From Ruminococcus flavefaciens (lineage in GTDB: Bacteria; Bacillota; Clostridia; Oscillospirales; Ruminococcaceae), in the NCBI GenBank assembly GCA_902766595.1, contig CACXEJ010000094.1, forward strand, positions 1-62,912: DNA of 62,912 nt, in the 5' to 3' direction. This document shows positions 1 through 7,297 of the stretch, one piece after another. The notes beneath the pieces were generated by a model. The model worked only from the letters and a program-made list of their open reading frames with translations, was not told the DNA's origin and did not search any database. The position numbers and the translations under genes were made by a program. Within the stretch, counting starts at the first letter, position 1. The number at the start of each line of letters is the position of its first letter.

Positions 1-642
1 ACAACTCTCGAAAACAAGATAAATGTGACCGCAGATATGCTCACCGGAACAGATTCGTGGAAGAGCGACTCCGCAACTACCTTCCACAAGGCTTTCGACG
101 GCAGCACATCTACATATTTTGACGGTCTCGGTGACGGCTATGTTCAGGCAGATCTCGGTGAAGTTTACGACATCTCCGCAGTGGGATACTGTCCAAGAAG
201 CGGCTACGAATACCGCGTTCCTGACGCAATGATACTCTTCTCCGAGGACGGTACAAACTGGTCAACAGCATACACGATAAAGGACAAGCCCTCGTTCGGT
301 ATGCACTACATTAAGAAATTCAGCGGCAGCAGTAAGGCACGGTATGTCCGCTATGCAGTTCCCTCCGGCGCGCCGAAAAACGATTACAACAAGGACAACG
401 TTTACTGCTGCAATATCGCAGAGATAGAGCTGTACGGAATTCCGCTCTCAGCTCAGAAAGTACCCGGAGATGTGAACGCTGACGGCGAAATGAACATTGC
501 TGATCTTGTTGCTCTGAGGAATTACCTGCTGAAAAATACTCCTCTTGCAGACGCGGAAGCTGCTGACATATGCGCTGACAATAAGATAAATGTGTTTGAT
601 TATATTCTTCTTAAAATACATTTTTTAGGGGACCCTGAGTAA
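1..642 (+). CDS. Secreted discoidin (F5/8 type C) - dockerin protein, 3' end only
   Basis: This is the C-terminal part of a larger extracellular protein. The frame is open to the first base, so the true start lies upstream of the window. Roughly residues 10-145 (counted from the window start) form an F5/8 type C carbohydrate-binding fold, with an aromatic-rich jelly-roll pattern ending in an EIELYG strand. After a short linker comes a type I dockerin: two calcium loops, GDVNADGEMN and a second loop around CADNKINVFD, each followed by a helix. The dockerin predicts docking onto a cohesin scaffold outside the cell. The catalytic or main domain is not visible. A strong terminator follows. Confidence 0.9.
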   Translation, partial: TTLENKINVTADMLTGTDSWKSDSATTFHKAFDGSTSTYFDGLGDGYVQADLGEVYDISAVGYCPRSGYEYRVPDAMILFSEDGTNWSTAYTIKDKPSFGMHYIKKFSGSSKARYVRYAVPSGAPKNDYNKDNVYCCNIAEIELYGIPLSAQKVPGDVNADGEMNIADLVALRNYLLKNTPLADAEAADICADNKINVFDYILLKIHFLGDPE

Positions 643-718
643 ACAGGAAACCGGAGCTGTCAGCGAGAATTGCAAGTGCAGCTGCTGCGGAAATATGATA
701 ACGTCCGCATATAAACAG

Positions 719-747
719 AAAGTGCAGCTAATTGCTGCACTTTTTCT
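719..747 (+). terminator. Intrinsic terminator after the dockerin gene
   Basis: AAAGTGCAGC (719-728) pairs perfectly with GCTGCACTTT (734-743) over a 5-nt loop, followed by a T-rich run. Confidence 0.9.
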
Positions 748-779
748 TGTATCCAAAGCCAAACAAATGTATAATTGAC

Positions 780-801
780 GGGCGGGCGAGGGCGCCCGCC
801 C
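780..801. repeat. GC-rich palindrome, REP-like
   Basis: GGGCGGGCG (780-788) pairs with CGCCCGCCC (793-801) over a 4-nt AGGG loop, in an otherwise AT-rich spacer. It has no gene of its own and lies after an already complete terminator. It resembles short GC-rich dispersed elements of Ruminococcus genomes. Only one copy was noticed in this window. Confidence 0.6.
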
Positions 802-857
802 CTACTTTTTATGCTGCAATAAATTAAAAAATAAAATTTATATTTTTCTGTCACACT

Positions 858-885
858 TTGTCTGTTTCATACGATTGTATATAAT
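858..885 (+). promoter_or_regulatory. Sigma-A promoter for the 51-aa peptide
   Basis: TTGTCT (858-863), a 16-bp spacer and TATAAT (880-885), ending about 75 bp before the start codon of the small gene at 960. Confidence 0.65.
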
Positions 886-959
886 GTAAGACAAAAACAC
901 AGAATACTTTTGCAGAGCTGACTTCCCCAATAACAGCCCGGCAGAAAGTGAGGAACAAA

Positions 960-1115
960 ATGAAAGTTAACGCAAACACCGAGATCACACCAGTTAAGCA
1001 TAAGAAAGAAAGCTCGGTGTATATTAAATTCGCCTGCATCACAGCAGCTGCCGGACTCGTTACAGCTGCTGTCGGGGGCGTCCCCTACGTCATTCTCGAA
1101 TACCTCGTACACTGA
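960..1115 (+). CDS. Small single-pass membrane peptide, 51 aa
   Basis: The peptide has a charged N-terminal third rich in Lys and Glu, then one hydrophobic segment (about residues 21-48) with GxxxA-like small residues and a central GG, ending in LEYLVH. ATG 960 is preceded by an AGTGAGG ribosome site at good spacing. The gene has its own TATAAT promoter and a perfect intrinsic terminator, so it is a complete minimal transcription unit. I recognise no family. A membrane-inserted regulator, toxin-like peptide or complex subunit are all possible. Longer minus-strand frames here lack ribosome sites and contradict the promoter and terminator. Confidence 0.7.
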   Translation: MKVNANTEITPVKHKKESSVYIKFACITAAAGLVTAAVGGVPYVILEYLVH

Positions 1116-1162
1116 CGTTTCCGGAACATATTTTTCGACATCTTCAATCATCCACCATATAG

Positions 1163-1192
1163 AAAGGCTGCTGTGATTTACAGCAGCCTTTT
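1163..1192 (+). terminator. Intrinsic terminator of the 51-aa peptide gene
   Basis: AAAGGCTGCTGT (1163-1174) pairs with ACAGCAGCCTTT (1180-1191) over a GATTT loop, then T residues. It may also serve the convergent gene ending at 1217. Confidence 0.9.
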
Positions 1193-1216
1193 CTGTTATT
1201 CAGTAATAAACCAAAG

Positions 1217-2431
1217 TTACAGCTCGATGCCGTTGACGCGGAGAAGCTCCTGCGCAGTATCAACAGAATCGACACCAGTCTTATTCTTTACGGGAGCGAA
1301 CTCCTTATTTCTGTCCACTTCATAGGCAAGGCAGTCGTCCTGCAACTTTACCATATCAAGGACAAGAGTCTCGAATTTATAGGCATTGGGTTCAATCGGA
1401 ACAACGACCTCACCCTTGTCATTCATATACTTTATCTTTTTGAAAGCTCTGTGGAGCGGCAGCTTCACAGAAAGCGTACTGTTGAGCTTATCCACACGGA
1501 AAAGATAGTTGAGGATAACGCCGTAGTTATACGAAAGAGAGCCGTCCGGCTCGCGCTGATTGAGCATCTCGTCCGTCATTTCGTAGTATTCCACGATCGA
1601 AGGCTTACCGTCCTCAAGACAGAGAACGCCGACCTTTTCCTCCGGAGCAGCCTTTGCTACGACCTTGGCGCCCGAGACCTTACCGGACTCGATAACAGCT
1701 CCGACAAAGCAGGGATCCGCGATGCGCTGGAGAACATTGTCAACAGCAAATACATTCAGCCACTCGATCTTCGCATTCTGAACGACGCGGAGCATACCAG
1801 TCTTAGCCATAGAATCGTACCAGCCGCCATTGCCGTTAGGTGCAGTGAGAACGTTTCCGTTTTCGGAGATCATAAGTTTGCCGTTCTTATCAACAGTCGG
1901 AAGCTGCTCCTGAACGAAGAACCAGACGTTCTCGGAGCTGTATCCGAAGTAGTCGTGTTCCTCGAAGAATTCGCGTGTCTCCTTGTTATTATCAGCACTC
2001 GTCATAATGAAGAGCGGTATATAAGCTCCGGCAGCCTTTGTGACCTCGAGGAGGTTATTGATAAGACATTCAAAGATGTAAAGAACGCGGCTCTGACCGA
2101 TATTGAACATACCCTTCGGGTGATCGAAGCCGAGACGGCTTCCCTGTCCGCCGGCAAGGAGTACCGCTCCGACTTTGCCGTCGCGGATAGCCTTGAGACC
2201 GGAATTGGTAAACCTCTCGCGGTTATCTTCTATCTCGCTGAGTGTAGTAGCAAAAAGCGGCTCAAATTTTCCTCTTTTTTCACTTGTCTCACCGCTGTTG
2301 AGCACGGAGAGATCAAGAGCGTTTATCTGCTCCACAAGAGCGATCTGCTTCTCCGCAGACTGCTTTTTCAGGTAAGCTGCGATATGCTCCTGATGAAGCA
2401 TAGTCAGCATTTCAGATGTTATGTGCTTCAT
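1217..2431 (-). CDS. UDPGP-family UTP:sugar-1-phosphate uridylyltransferase
   Basis: A 404-aa cytoplasmic enzyme of the eukaryote-type UDPGP family (UDP-GlcNAc/UDP-Glc pyrophosphorylase), which makes UDP-sugars from UTP and sugar-1-phosphate. The nucleotide-binding signature AVLLAGGQGSRLGF (about residues 89-102) followed by HPKGM is diagnostic. Other family marks are FIMTSADN, the EQLP motif, APNGNGG and the VDNVL block. Length is normal for the short bacterial members. A GAGGAA ribosome site precedes the ATG and a sigma-A promoter lies upstream. Sugar specificity (GlcNAc, GalNAc or Glc) cannot be read from sequence alone. It could feed UDP-sugars to wall or exopolysaccharide synthesis. Confidence 0.92.
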   Translation of the reverse strand: MKHITSEMLTMLHQEHIAAYLKKQSAEKQIALVEQINALDLSVLNSGETSEKRGKFEPLFATTLSEIEDNRERFTNSGLKAIRDGKVGAVLLAGGQGSRLGFDHPKGMFNIGQSRVLYIFECLINNLLEVTKAAGAYIPLFIMTSADNNKETREFFEEHDYFGYSSENVWFFVQEQLPTVDKNGKLMISENGNVLTAPNGNGGWYDSMAKTGMLRVVQNAKIEWLNVFAVDNVLQRIADPCFVGAVIESGKVSGAKVVAKAAPEEKVGVLCLEDGKPSIVEYYEMTDEMLNQREPDGSLSYNYGVILNYLFRVDKLNSTLSVKLPLHRAFKKIKYMNDKGEVVVPIEPNAYKFETLVLDMVKLQDDCLAYEVDRNKEFAPVKNKTGVDSVDTAQELLRVNGIEL

Positions 2432-2482
2432 TTACAATTCCTCTGATTTCTAAATGGATCAAGATACAAATACATTGAAAAT

Positions 2483-2511
2483 ATTATATCACATTTTAGT
2501 CAAAAAATCAA
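2483..2511 (-). promoter_or_regulatory. Sigma-A promoter of the uridylyltransferase gene
   Basis: On the minus strand: TTGATT (2511-2506), 17-bp spacer, TATAAT (2488-2483), about 50 bp before the start codon. Confidence 0.75.
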
Positions 2512-2534
2512 GTCCTTTGTTGGAAATTTAGAGG

Positions 2535-3470
2535 CTACTTTTTGAATAGCATACCCTCTCCGCGATTTTCTTTGAGGTCGTTCCAGTATATGCAGTTATC
2601 CTTCATCTCAAACTCAGCCTTACCGTCACTGTAAACAAGTTTGCGTTCAGGCTCGGAGGAACTGTCCTTGTATGTGATATAAGTCAGGGAAGCATTCCCG
2701 TCGCAGACTAACTTGCTGCCGTCAAAGATAAGCGGATAGTCCCATTCCGCATAAGCATAGGCGCTGTCCGACCAGTCTATCACAGCGTGAAAAACGCCTT
2801 CCCCTTTATCATCTATCTTAAGAGTAGCTCGTTCACAGCCCCATATGCCGGCAAACTCGTTATCTGACTCATCTTCTTCAGAACCTCTGCCGTCGTCTCC
2901 AAGACCACCCTCGCTGTATAGCTTTACATAGTGCGGCGTACCGCCGTTGCCCATATAAATGTCTGTCTTATCTTTTTCGCCGTCATCGGGGAAGCTCATT
3001 ATGAACTCGTTGTTATCCGAATAGAAAGCATAGTAATAATAGTTCAGATCATCCTCCAGCTCGCGCTTTATGTAACCCTTATTTTCAGGAGAACCGGAAG
3101 CATAGAAGGTCTCGAACCTGCCGTCCGCGTAAATGTGTATTGAAGCCGTTGATGTATCACCGTCAATATACCAATAGCCGGCAAGTCCGCTGAGATCAGC
3201 AGCTTCGTTCTCTGAAGCTGTCTCAGTCTGAACAGTTGTTTCAGTTGAAGCAATAGTAGTTTCAGCAGTTGTGGTCGTAACGGAAGTTGTCTCAGTCAGT
3301 GAAGAAGCGGCAGATGTAGTGCCTGTTTCTGATGTGGTCTCAGTTGAAGCAAAAGTGCCTGTTGAAGCAGCTTTAGCCGCTGAGCTGCTGCTCTTATCAT
3401 CTGTATCGTAACCGCAGCCGGTCATCATAATTGCTGCTGAAAGAACAGAAGCTGCCAATAATTTTTTCAT
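2535..3470 (-). CDS. Secreted lipoprotein with Ser/Thr linker and repeated G-W beta domain
   Basis: A 311-aa predicted lipoprotein. The start at 3470 is chosen because AGAGGT sits 7 nt before it; a longer in-frame start has no ribosome site. Residues 1-20 form a signal peptide ending in a lipobox (MMTGC). Residues 25-90 are a Ser/Thr/Ala linker typical of surface proteins. Two beta-rich units follow, opening with LAGYW and FAGIW; the first closes with a GNGG motif. The same pattern occurs twice in the anti-sigma protein at 14170-15396, so the two proteins share an extracytoplasmic domain type. Function unknown. A sigma-A promoter sits just upstream, divergent from bioY. Confidence 0.82.
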   Translation of the reverse strand: MKKLLAASVLSAAIMMTGCGYDTDDKSSSSAAKAASTGTFASTETTSETGTTSAASSLTETTSVTTTTAETTIASTETTVQTETASENEAADLSGLAGYWYIDGDTSTASIHIYADGRFETFYASGSPENKGYIKRELEDDLNYYYYAFYSDNNEFIMSFPDDGEKDKTDIYMGNGGTPHYVKLYSEGGLGDDGRGSEEDESDNEFAGIWGCERATLKIDDKGEGVFHAVIDWSDSAYAYAEWDYPLIFDGSKLVCDGNASLTYITYKDSSSEPERKLVYSDGKAEFEMKDNCIYWNDLKENRGEGMLFKK

Positions 3471-3529
3471 ATCAATACCTCTCATTGAATTCAGATTAAC
3501 GAATATGAATAATGTGTGTCATTAGAATA

Positions 3530-3557
3530 ATTATACCATTTTTAATATTTTTGTCAA
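3530..3557 (-). promoter_or_regulatory. Sigma-A promoter of the lipoprotein gene
   Basis: On the minus strand: TTGACA (3557-3552), 16-bp spacer, TATAAT (3535-3530). It lies back to back with the bioY promoter. Confidence 0.8.
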
Positions 3558-3566
3558 TAGCGTTCC

Positions 3567-3594
3567 GTCAACCAATTCGCACAAAAAGGTTGAC
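3567..3594 (+). promoter_or_regulatory. Probable BirA operator of bioY-bioB
   Basis: GTCAACC (3567-3573), 14-bp spacer, GGTTGAC (3588-3594): a perfect inverted repeat whose right arm overlaps the -35 box of the bioY promoter. The half-sites and spacing match the known Firmicutes BirA signal (TTGTTAACC - 14/15 bp - GGTTAACAA type). Bound BirA would block RNA polymerase when biotin is sufficient. Confidence 0.78.
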
Positions 3595-3618
3595 AAGCGC
3601 TTTTTACTGTGATATAAT
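3590..3618 (+). promoter_or_regulatory. Sigma-A promoter of bioY-bioB
   Basis: TTGACA (3590-3595), exactly 17 bp, TATAAT (3613-3618); overlaps the BirA operator. Confidence 0.9.
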
Positions 3619-3655
3619 ATCTTTTGCTGGCAAAAAAACTTTTAAGGAGAAATTT

Positions 3656-4207
3656 ATGAAAACACGCGATCTCACAATCATTCCCTTATTCACAGCTCTC
3701 ATAATCGTAGGAGCTTACCTCAAGATACCGACACCTATCTGCCCGATAACTTTGCAGATACTCTTCACTACTCTTGCCGGAGTCCTTCTCGGCGGCAAAA
3801 AAGGTGCAGCGGCAGTTATTCTGTACATTATGCTCGGACTCATCGGTCTGCCCGTCTTTACCGGCGGCGGCGGTATCGGCTATGTACTCAGTCCGACATT
3901 TGGCTATATGATTGGCTTCGTGCTCGGTGCGTACATCACCGGCACGATAGCTCACAGCGGCGAACCCACTATGAAACGACTCGTCCCCGCCTGTCTTACT
4001 GGACTCTTCATCGTATTTGCACTCGGAGTGGTTTACTGCTATCTGATAAACAGAGTTTGGCTCGGCAATTCAGTTTCAGTCCGCGCTGTTCTTGTCGCAG
4101 GACTGCTTCTCCCCCTCCCCGGCGACATCGTTCTGTGCTTCTTTACAGCTGCGCTCGGCTGCCGTCTTATTCCAATAATGAAGCGTATGACCGCAAATTC
4201 GCACTAA
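3656..4207 (+). CDS. bioY: Biotin ECF transporter S component BioY
   Basis: A 183-aa membrane protein with about six hydrophobic helices, the substrate-capture subunit for biotin uptake that works with a shared ECF energy module encoded elsewhere. Family marks are the early helix followed by PTPICPITLQ, the LGGKKGA turn, and the glycine-rich GLPVFTGGGGIGY loop. The start at 3656 has AAGGAG 6 nt upstream; a longer frame upstream would run through the promoter and is rejected. It is first in an operon with bioB (9-nt gap) under a BirA operator, so it should be derepressed on biotin limitation. Confidence 0.94.
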   Translation: MKTRDLTIIPLFTALIIVGAYLKIPTPICPITLQILFTTLAGVLLGGKKGAAAVILYIMLGLIGLPVFTGGGGIGYVLSPTFGYMIGFVLGAYITGTIAHSGEPTMKRLVPACLTGLFIVFALGVVYCYLINRVWLGNSVSVRAVLVAGLLLPLPGDIVLCFFTAALGCRLIPIMKRMTANSH

Positions 4208-4216
4208 GGTGATACT

Positions 4217-5200
4217 ATGGATATGATAAAACTCGCAGAAGAAATAATCAGCGGAAAAAGGCTCTCCCACACCGAAGACAAGTCCTTCTTCATCACTTCT
4301 GACCTCGGACAGCTCTGCAAGGGTGCTGATATGATAAGACGTCACTTCAAGGGCGACTGCGCCGACCTTTGCAGCATAATCAACGGCAGAAGCGGCAGAT
4401 GTTCCGAGAACTGCAAGTTCTGCGCACAGTCTGCGCACAACTGTACGGGTATCAGCGAGTACGGCTTTCTCGATGAGGAGACAATTCTTGCTGAGTGCCG
4501 CCGCAATGCCGAAAAGGGCGTTCACCGCTTCTCGATAGTTACAGCAGGAAGAACCCTCGCCGGAACTGATTTTGAAAAGGCTCTCTCCGCTTACCGCAGA
4601 ATGAACAGCGAATGTGATATTGATCTCTGTGCGTCGCACGGACTGCTCACAGACGAGCAGTTCATACTCCTCCGCGAAGCCGGAATTAAGCGCTACCACT
4701 GCAACCTCGAGACCTCGCGCAGGAACTTCCCGAACATCTGCACGACGCACACATTCGATGACAAGATAGCCTGCATCAAACGAGCTCAGGCTGCCGGACT
4801 TGAGGTCTGTTCCGGCGGTATAATCGGTATGGGTGAAACATGGGAGGACAGAATTGATATGGCTGACACTCTCGCGGAGCTCGGAGTCAATTCCGTTCCG
4901 ATAAATGCTCTTATGCCGATAAAGGGCACTCCTCTCGAAAACGTAAAATCTCTCACGGAGGAGGATATTCTTCGTACAGCTGCGATATTCCGCTTCATTC
5001 TCCCCGAAGCCAACATTCGTCTCGCAGCCGGAAGAAACCTTATGCGCGACTGCGGAAAGCAGGCTTTTCTCTCGGGTGCGGACTCAACAATAACCGGCGA
5101 TATGCTGACGACCTCCGGAAACAGTATCAGCGATGACTTTGCTCTGCTGAACAGCTTAGGCTTCAATACCGGAAAAAAACAAGAGCGGACAGGGTTTTAG
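4217..5200 (+). CDS. bioB: Biotin synthase BioB (radical SAM)
   Basis: A 327-aa radical SAM enzyme that inserts sulfur into dethiobiotin to form biotin. The CX3CX2C cluster is C62-C66-C69, and the family motif CAQSAH follows directly. Downstream BioB signatures include CASHG, YHCNLETS, CSGGIIGMGE and NALMPIKGTP, the last close to the C-terminal barrel strand. It starts 9 nt after bioY with an AAGGTG ribosome site. No bioA, bioD or bioF is present here, so the pair may salvage imported dethiobiotin or biotin. The reading depends on what the rest of the genome encodes. Confidence 0.95.
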   Translation: MDMIKLAEEIISGKRLSHTEDKSFFITSDLGQLCKGADMIRRHFKGDCADLCSIINGRSGRCSENCKFCAQSAHNCTGISEYGFLDEETILAECRRNAEKGVHRFSIVTAGRTLAGTDFEKALSAYRRMNSECDIDLCASHGLLTDEQFILLREAGIKRYHCNLETSRRNFPNICTTHTFDDKIACIKRAQAAGLEVCSGGIIGMGETWEDRIDMADTLAELGVNSVPINALMPIKGTPLENVKSLTEEDILRTAAIFRFILPEANIRLAAGRNLMRDCGKQAFLSGADSTITGDMLTTSGNSISDDFALLNSLGFNTGKKQERTGF

Positions 5201-5235
5201 AGTTATACTAATAAAGAAGTATATTCGACTTTACC

Positions 5236-5450
5236 GGGGGCAAACCTTTCTGAGGAAAGGTTCTTCCCCCGTACCCCTTTTCCAAAGACTTTATTTTTGT
5301 TTTTGCCGTGACAGTACATAAGTTCAAGATACTAAAAACAAAGCGCTACTAATATCAGTAGCGCTAATTTTGTACTGTTACGGCAAAAACCAGAGAAAAG
5401 TTTTCGGGAGGGAGTTTGAGGGAAGCCCCTTTCTCAAAAGGGGTTCCCTC
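5236..5450. repeat. Large imperfect inverted repeat (MITE/REP-like element)
   Basis: About 215 bp that folds back on itself. TTTTTGCCGTGACAGTAC (5300-5317) matches the reverse complement of 5372-5389 at 17 of 18 positions. The outer arms (about 5236-5295 and 5393-5450) also correspond imperfectly. Each outer arm carries its own smaller hairpin of AACC/GGTT or CCCC/GGGG type, and a third hairpin sits at the centre. It fills most of the spacer between bioB and the convergent SUFU gene. No protein is encoded inside. Confidence 0.65.
5342..5373. terminator. Bidirectional terminator at the centre of the inverted repeat
   Basis: AGCGCTACT (5342-5350) pairs with AGTAGCGCT (5357-5365) over a 6-nt loop, with A-rich sequence before and T-rich sequence after. 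It could serve both bioB and the convergent SUFU gene. Confidence 0.75.
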
Positions 5451-5508
5451 AATAATTCGTATGTCCCTCTATATTGGTATCGCCCTTAAATCCAGTCCGC
5501 TTTATTTG

Positions 5509-6207
5509 TTACTTTTTCAGTACAGAAACTCTCTTGTAGTCAGTGAGGTCAGTGCCGAGGAGGGAATACAATTCCTCGACCGTCATAGTCTTATCCTTGA
5601 CAGCTCTGAGTTCATCATCTGTACAACCAATGAACTCAACAAAGCTCACCCTGCCGTTCTTCGTATCTATCTCCCCTGCCTTCGGATCGGTCACCAGTAT
5701 AAAACCGGTAAGTGCCGAGCTCTGATGGCGGTCGATGCCAGTTGTCTGACCTGTGTAGATGTACTCGTTCGCCCGGAAAAGCTCGCCGTTCGAGAACGTT
5801 ATCCGTGCGATCTTCTGCATTGTTCCGCACACACAGCGGAGCTCCGCTTCTTCGTCTGCCGGAGCGATCGAGGACTTTTTCAGCCTCATCGTAAACTCCA
5901 TACCGTAGCCGCTTATATCGGGATCATCGGTCTCCTTGCCGTAGATCTCGCTCAGACCGTAGGTCACGAAGTGGTAGTATTCATCAGTTTCGTAAATGCT
6001 TATGCCCGTGAGAGGATCATTGCCGCCGAGCTCCCATGGTATCAGAACGCCGTAATGCTTCGGATCAGTCTGCCCGGGGTATAGCTTTTCAAAGGTTTCT
6101 GTTATAGCGTCCCAGCCTGTCATCTCCTGCTTCTCGAATTCGACCATTTCTTCGTCGTTTTCAGCAGGAGCTTCCTGTTTTTTCTTGAACTTGTCGAGAA
6201 GTCCCAT
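5509..6207 (-). CDS. Suppressor-of-fused (SUFU) domain protein
   Basis: A 232-aa cytoplasmic protein. A charged N-terminal helix precedes a SUFU domain (about residues 30-190). The pattern is WDAITETFEKLYPGQ, HYG, LGGNDPL, then YHFVTYGLSE, the central strand signature of the family. Bacterial SUFU proteins have no established enzymatic role; many are thought to be immunity or binding proteins. It lies 15 nt downstream of the acylphosphatase gene and should share its promoter. No toxin partner is visible nearby, so a general binding role is as likely as immunity. Confidence 0.88.
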   Translation of the reverse strand: MGLLDKFKKKQEAPAENDEEMVEFEKQEMTGWDAITETFEKLYPGQTDPKHYGVLIPWELGGNDPLTGISIYETDEYYHFVTYGLSEIYGKETDDPDISGYGMEFTMRLKKSSIAPADEEAELRCVCGTMQKIARITFSNGELFRANEYIYTGQTTGIDRHQSSALTGFILVTDPKAGEIDTKNGRVSFVEFIGCTDDELRAVKDKTMTVEELYSLLGTDLTDYKRVSVLKK

Positions 6208-6222
6208 ATCAAAATCTCCTTT

Positions 6223-6492
6223 TTATCTGACTTCAAAGGAATAGTCCCCGTGAACGGGAATATCCTGAGTCTCTATGCGCTCAACGCTGCCCCAAGAGTG
6301 GTTTTCGAGGACTTCGATGAGGTCGGCTATGTCACGCGGCGAACCCTCGGCTTCCATTTCGACCGAGCCGTCGTAGAGGTTCTTCACCCAGCCTGAAATA
6401 CCAAGTCTCCGGGCAGTATGGCTCGCCTTCCAGCGAAAGCCGACGCCCTGAACGCTGCCGTAAAATATAATGTGTCTGCGAATTTTGTACAT
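6223..6492 (-). CDS. acyP: Acylphosphatase
   Basis: An 89-aa enzyme hydrolysing carboxyl-phosphate bonds in acyl phosphates. The conserved phosphate loop GSVQGVGFR carries the catalytic Arg20, and Asn38 in GWVKN orients the water. GSVEMEAEG and the C-terminal beta strand complete the fold. The start at 6492 is fixed by GGAGGAG 4 nt upstream; an N-terminal extension in the same frame would run through the promoter. It is first gene of a two-gene operon with the SUFU protein, driven by a promoter divergent from the phosphatase operon. Confidence 0.94.
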   Translation of the reverse strand: MYKIRRHIIFYGSVQGVGFRWKASHTARRLGISGWVKNLYDGSVEMEAEGSPRDIADLIEVLENHSWGSVERIETQDIPVHGDYSFEVR

Positions 6493-6517
6493 TGTTCTCC
6501 TCCATAACTTATGATAT

Positions 6518-6546
6518 ATTATACCACAAGCAACCGTACTTGGCAA
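6518..6546 (-). promoter_or_regulatory. Sigma-A promoter of acyP-SUFU
   Basis: On the minus strand: TTGCCA (6546-6541), 17 bp, TATAAT (6523-6518). Confidence 0.85.
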
Positions 6547-6569
6547 TAGTTTCAGCCGATTTCGGACAT

Positions 6570-6598
6570 TTGACATTCAACTGCCGGTATGATATACT
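6570..6598 (+). promoter_or_regulatory. Sigma-A promoter of the phosphatase/ABC-F operon
   Basis: TTGACA (6570-6575), 17 bp, TATACT (6593-6598), about 35 bp before the start codon. It is divergent from the acyP promoter. Confidence 0.87.
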
Positions 6599-6632
6599 TA
6601 TCTATGCAAATAACTGCACAGTGAGGTTTAAA

Positions 6633-7094
6633 ATGATAAGGATAATGTTCGTCTGTCACGGCAATATCTGCCGTTCACCAATGGCGGAATTCATAATGAA
6701 AAAGCTCGTATCCGACGCTGAATACACAAGTGAAATATACATTTCTTCAAGCGCCACAAGCAGCGAAGAGCTCGGCAATCCGGTCTATCCGCCGGCACGT
6801 TCCGAGCTTGCAAAGCACGGCATAGGCTGCTCCGGAAAGACAGCGGTTCAGCTCAGAAAGTCCGACTATGAAAAGTACGACTTCTTCATAGGTATGGACA
6901 CCGCTAATATCCGCAATATGAACCGTATCTTCGGAAGCGACAGCGCCGGAAAGATATACAAGCTTCTCACCTTTGCCGGACGCGGCGGAGATGTTTCTGA
7001 TCCGTGGTACAGCCGCGATTTCTCAACTGCTTACAGCGACATCGAAGAGGGCTGCACTGCACTTCTTTCACACCTCAGGGAGAATTACTTATGA
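6633..7094 (+). CDS. Low molecular weight protein-tyrosine phosphatase
   Basis: A 153-aa cytoplasmic phosphatase. The active-site loop C8-HGNIC-R14 (CX5R) followed by SPMAE lies at the N-terminus as the family requires, and DPWY near the C-terminus supplies the general-acid Asp. Start at 6633 is chosen from GTGAGG upstream and the position of the P-loop. In Firmicutes such enzymes often oppose BY-kinases; a BY-kinase fused to a chain-length protein lies 10 kb away, but a functional link is only inferred. The stop overlaps the next start (ATGA), so it is translationally coupled to the 62-aa protein. Confidence 0.93.
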   Translation: MIRIMFVCHGNICRSPMAEFIMKKLVSDAEYTSEIYISSSATSSEELGNPVYPPARSELAKHGIGCSGKTAVQLRKSDYEKYDFFIGMDTANIRNMNRIFGSDSAGKIYKLLTFAGRGGDVSDPWYSRDFSTAYSDIEEGCTALLSHLRENYL

Positions 7095-7279
7095 GATACA
7101 CGATACTTGATATTTACGATGAGGACTACGGCTGTGAGGGCATACCTGACGGCGAAGAACTGATGTGCAGCGTCCGTGTACGCGATGAAAACGGTACAGA
7201 AAAGCTGCTGCGGATAGCCGACAGTTACCTCACTGAAAACGACCTGAACCGCGGCTCGGTTTTCGAGCTGGACGAATGA
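7091..7279 (+). CDS. Conserved-looking small acidic protein, 62 aa
   Basis: A 62-aa protein rich in Asp and Glu, with short beta-strand-like stretches (RYTILDIYDEDYGCEG, then ELMCSVRVRDENG) and no membrane segment. It overlaps the phosphatase stop by 4 nt and is followed 18 nt later by the ABC-F gene, so it is an operon member with coupled translation. I do not recognise the family. Confidence 0.78.
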   Translation: MRYTILDIYDEDYGCEGIPDGEELMCSVRVRDENGTEKLLRIADSYLTENDLNRGSVFELDE

Positions 7280-7297
7280 AATACAACGGAGGATAAT

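Noticed and set aside
660..1151. Minus-strand frames across the 51-aa peptide region
   Set aside because: They cross two perfect plus-strand terminators and a plus-strand promoter and lack start signals.
1451..2446. Long plus-strand frame opposite the uridylyltransferase
   Set aside because: It is antisense to a gene with clear family motifs, has no ribosome site or promoter, and its protein matches no family.
5236..5450. Full insertion sequence
   Set aside because: No transposase frame and no clear target duplication; only an inverted-repeat element is supported.
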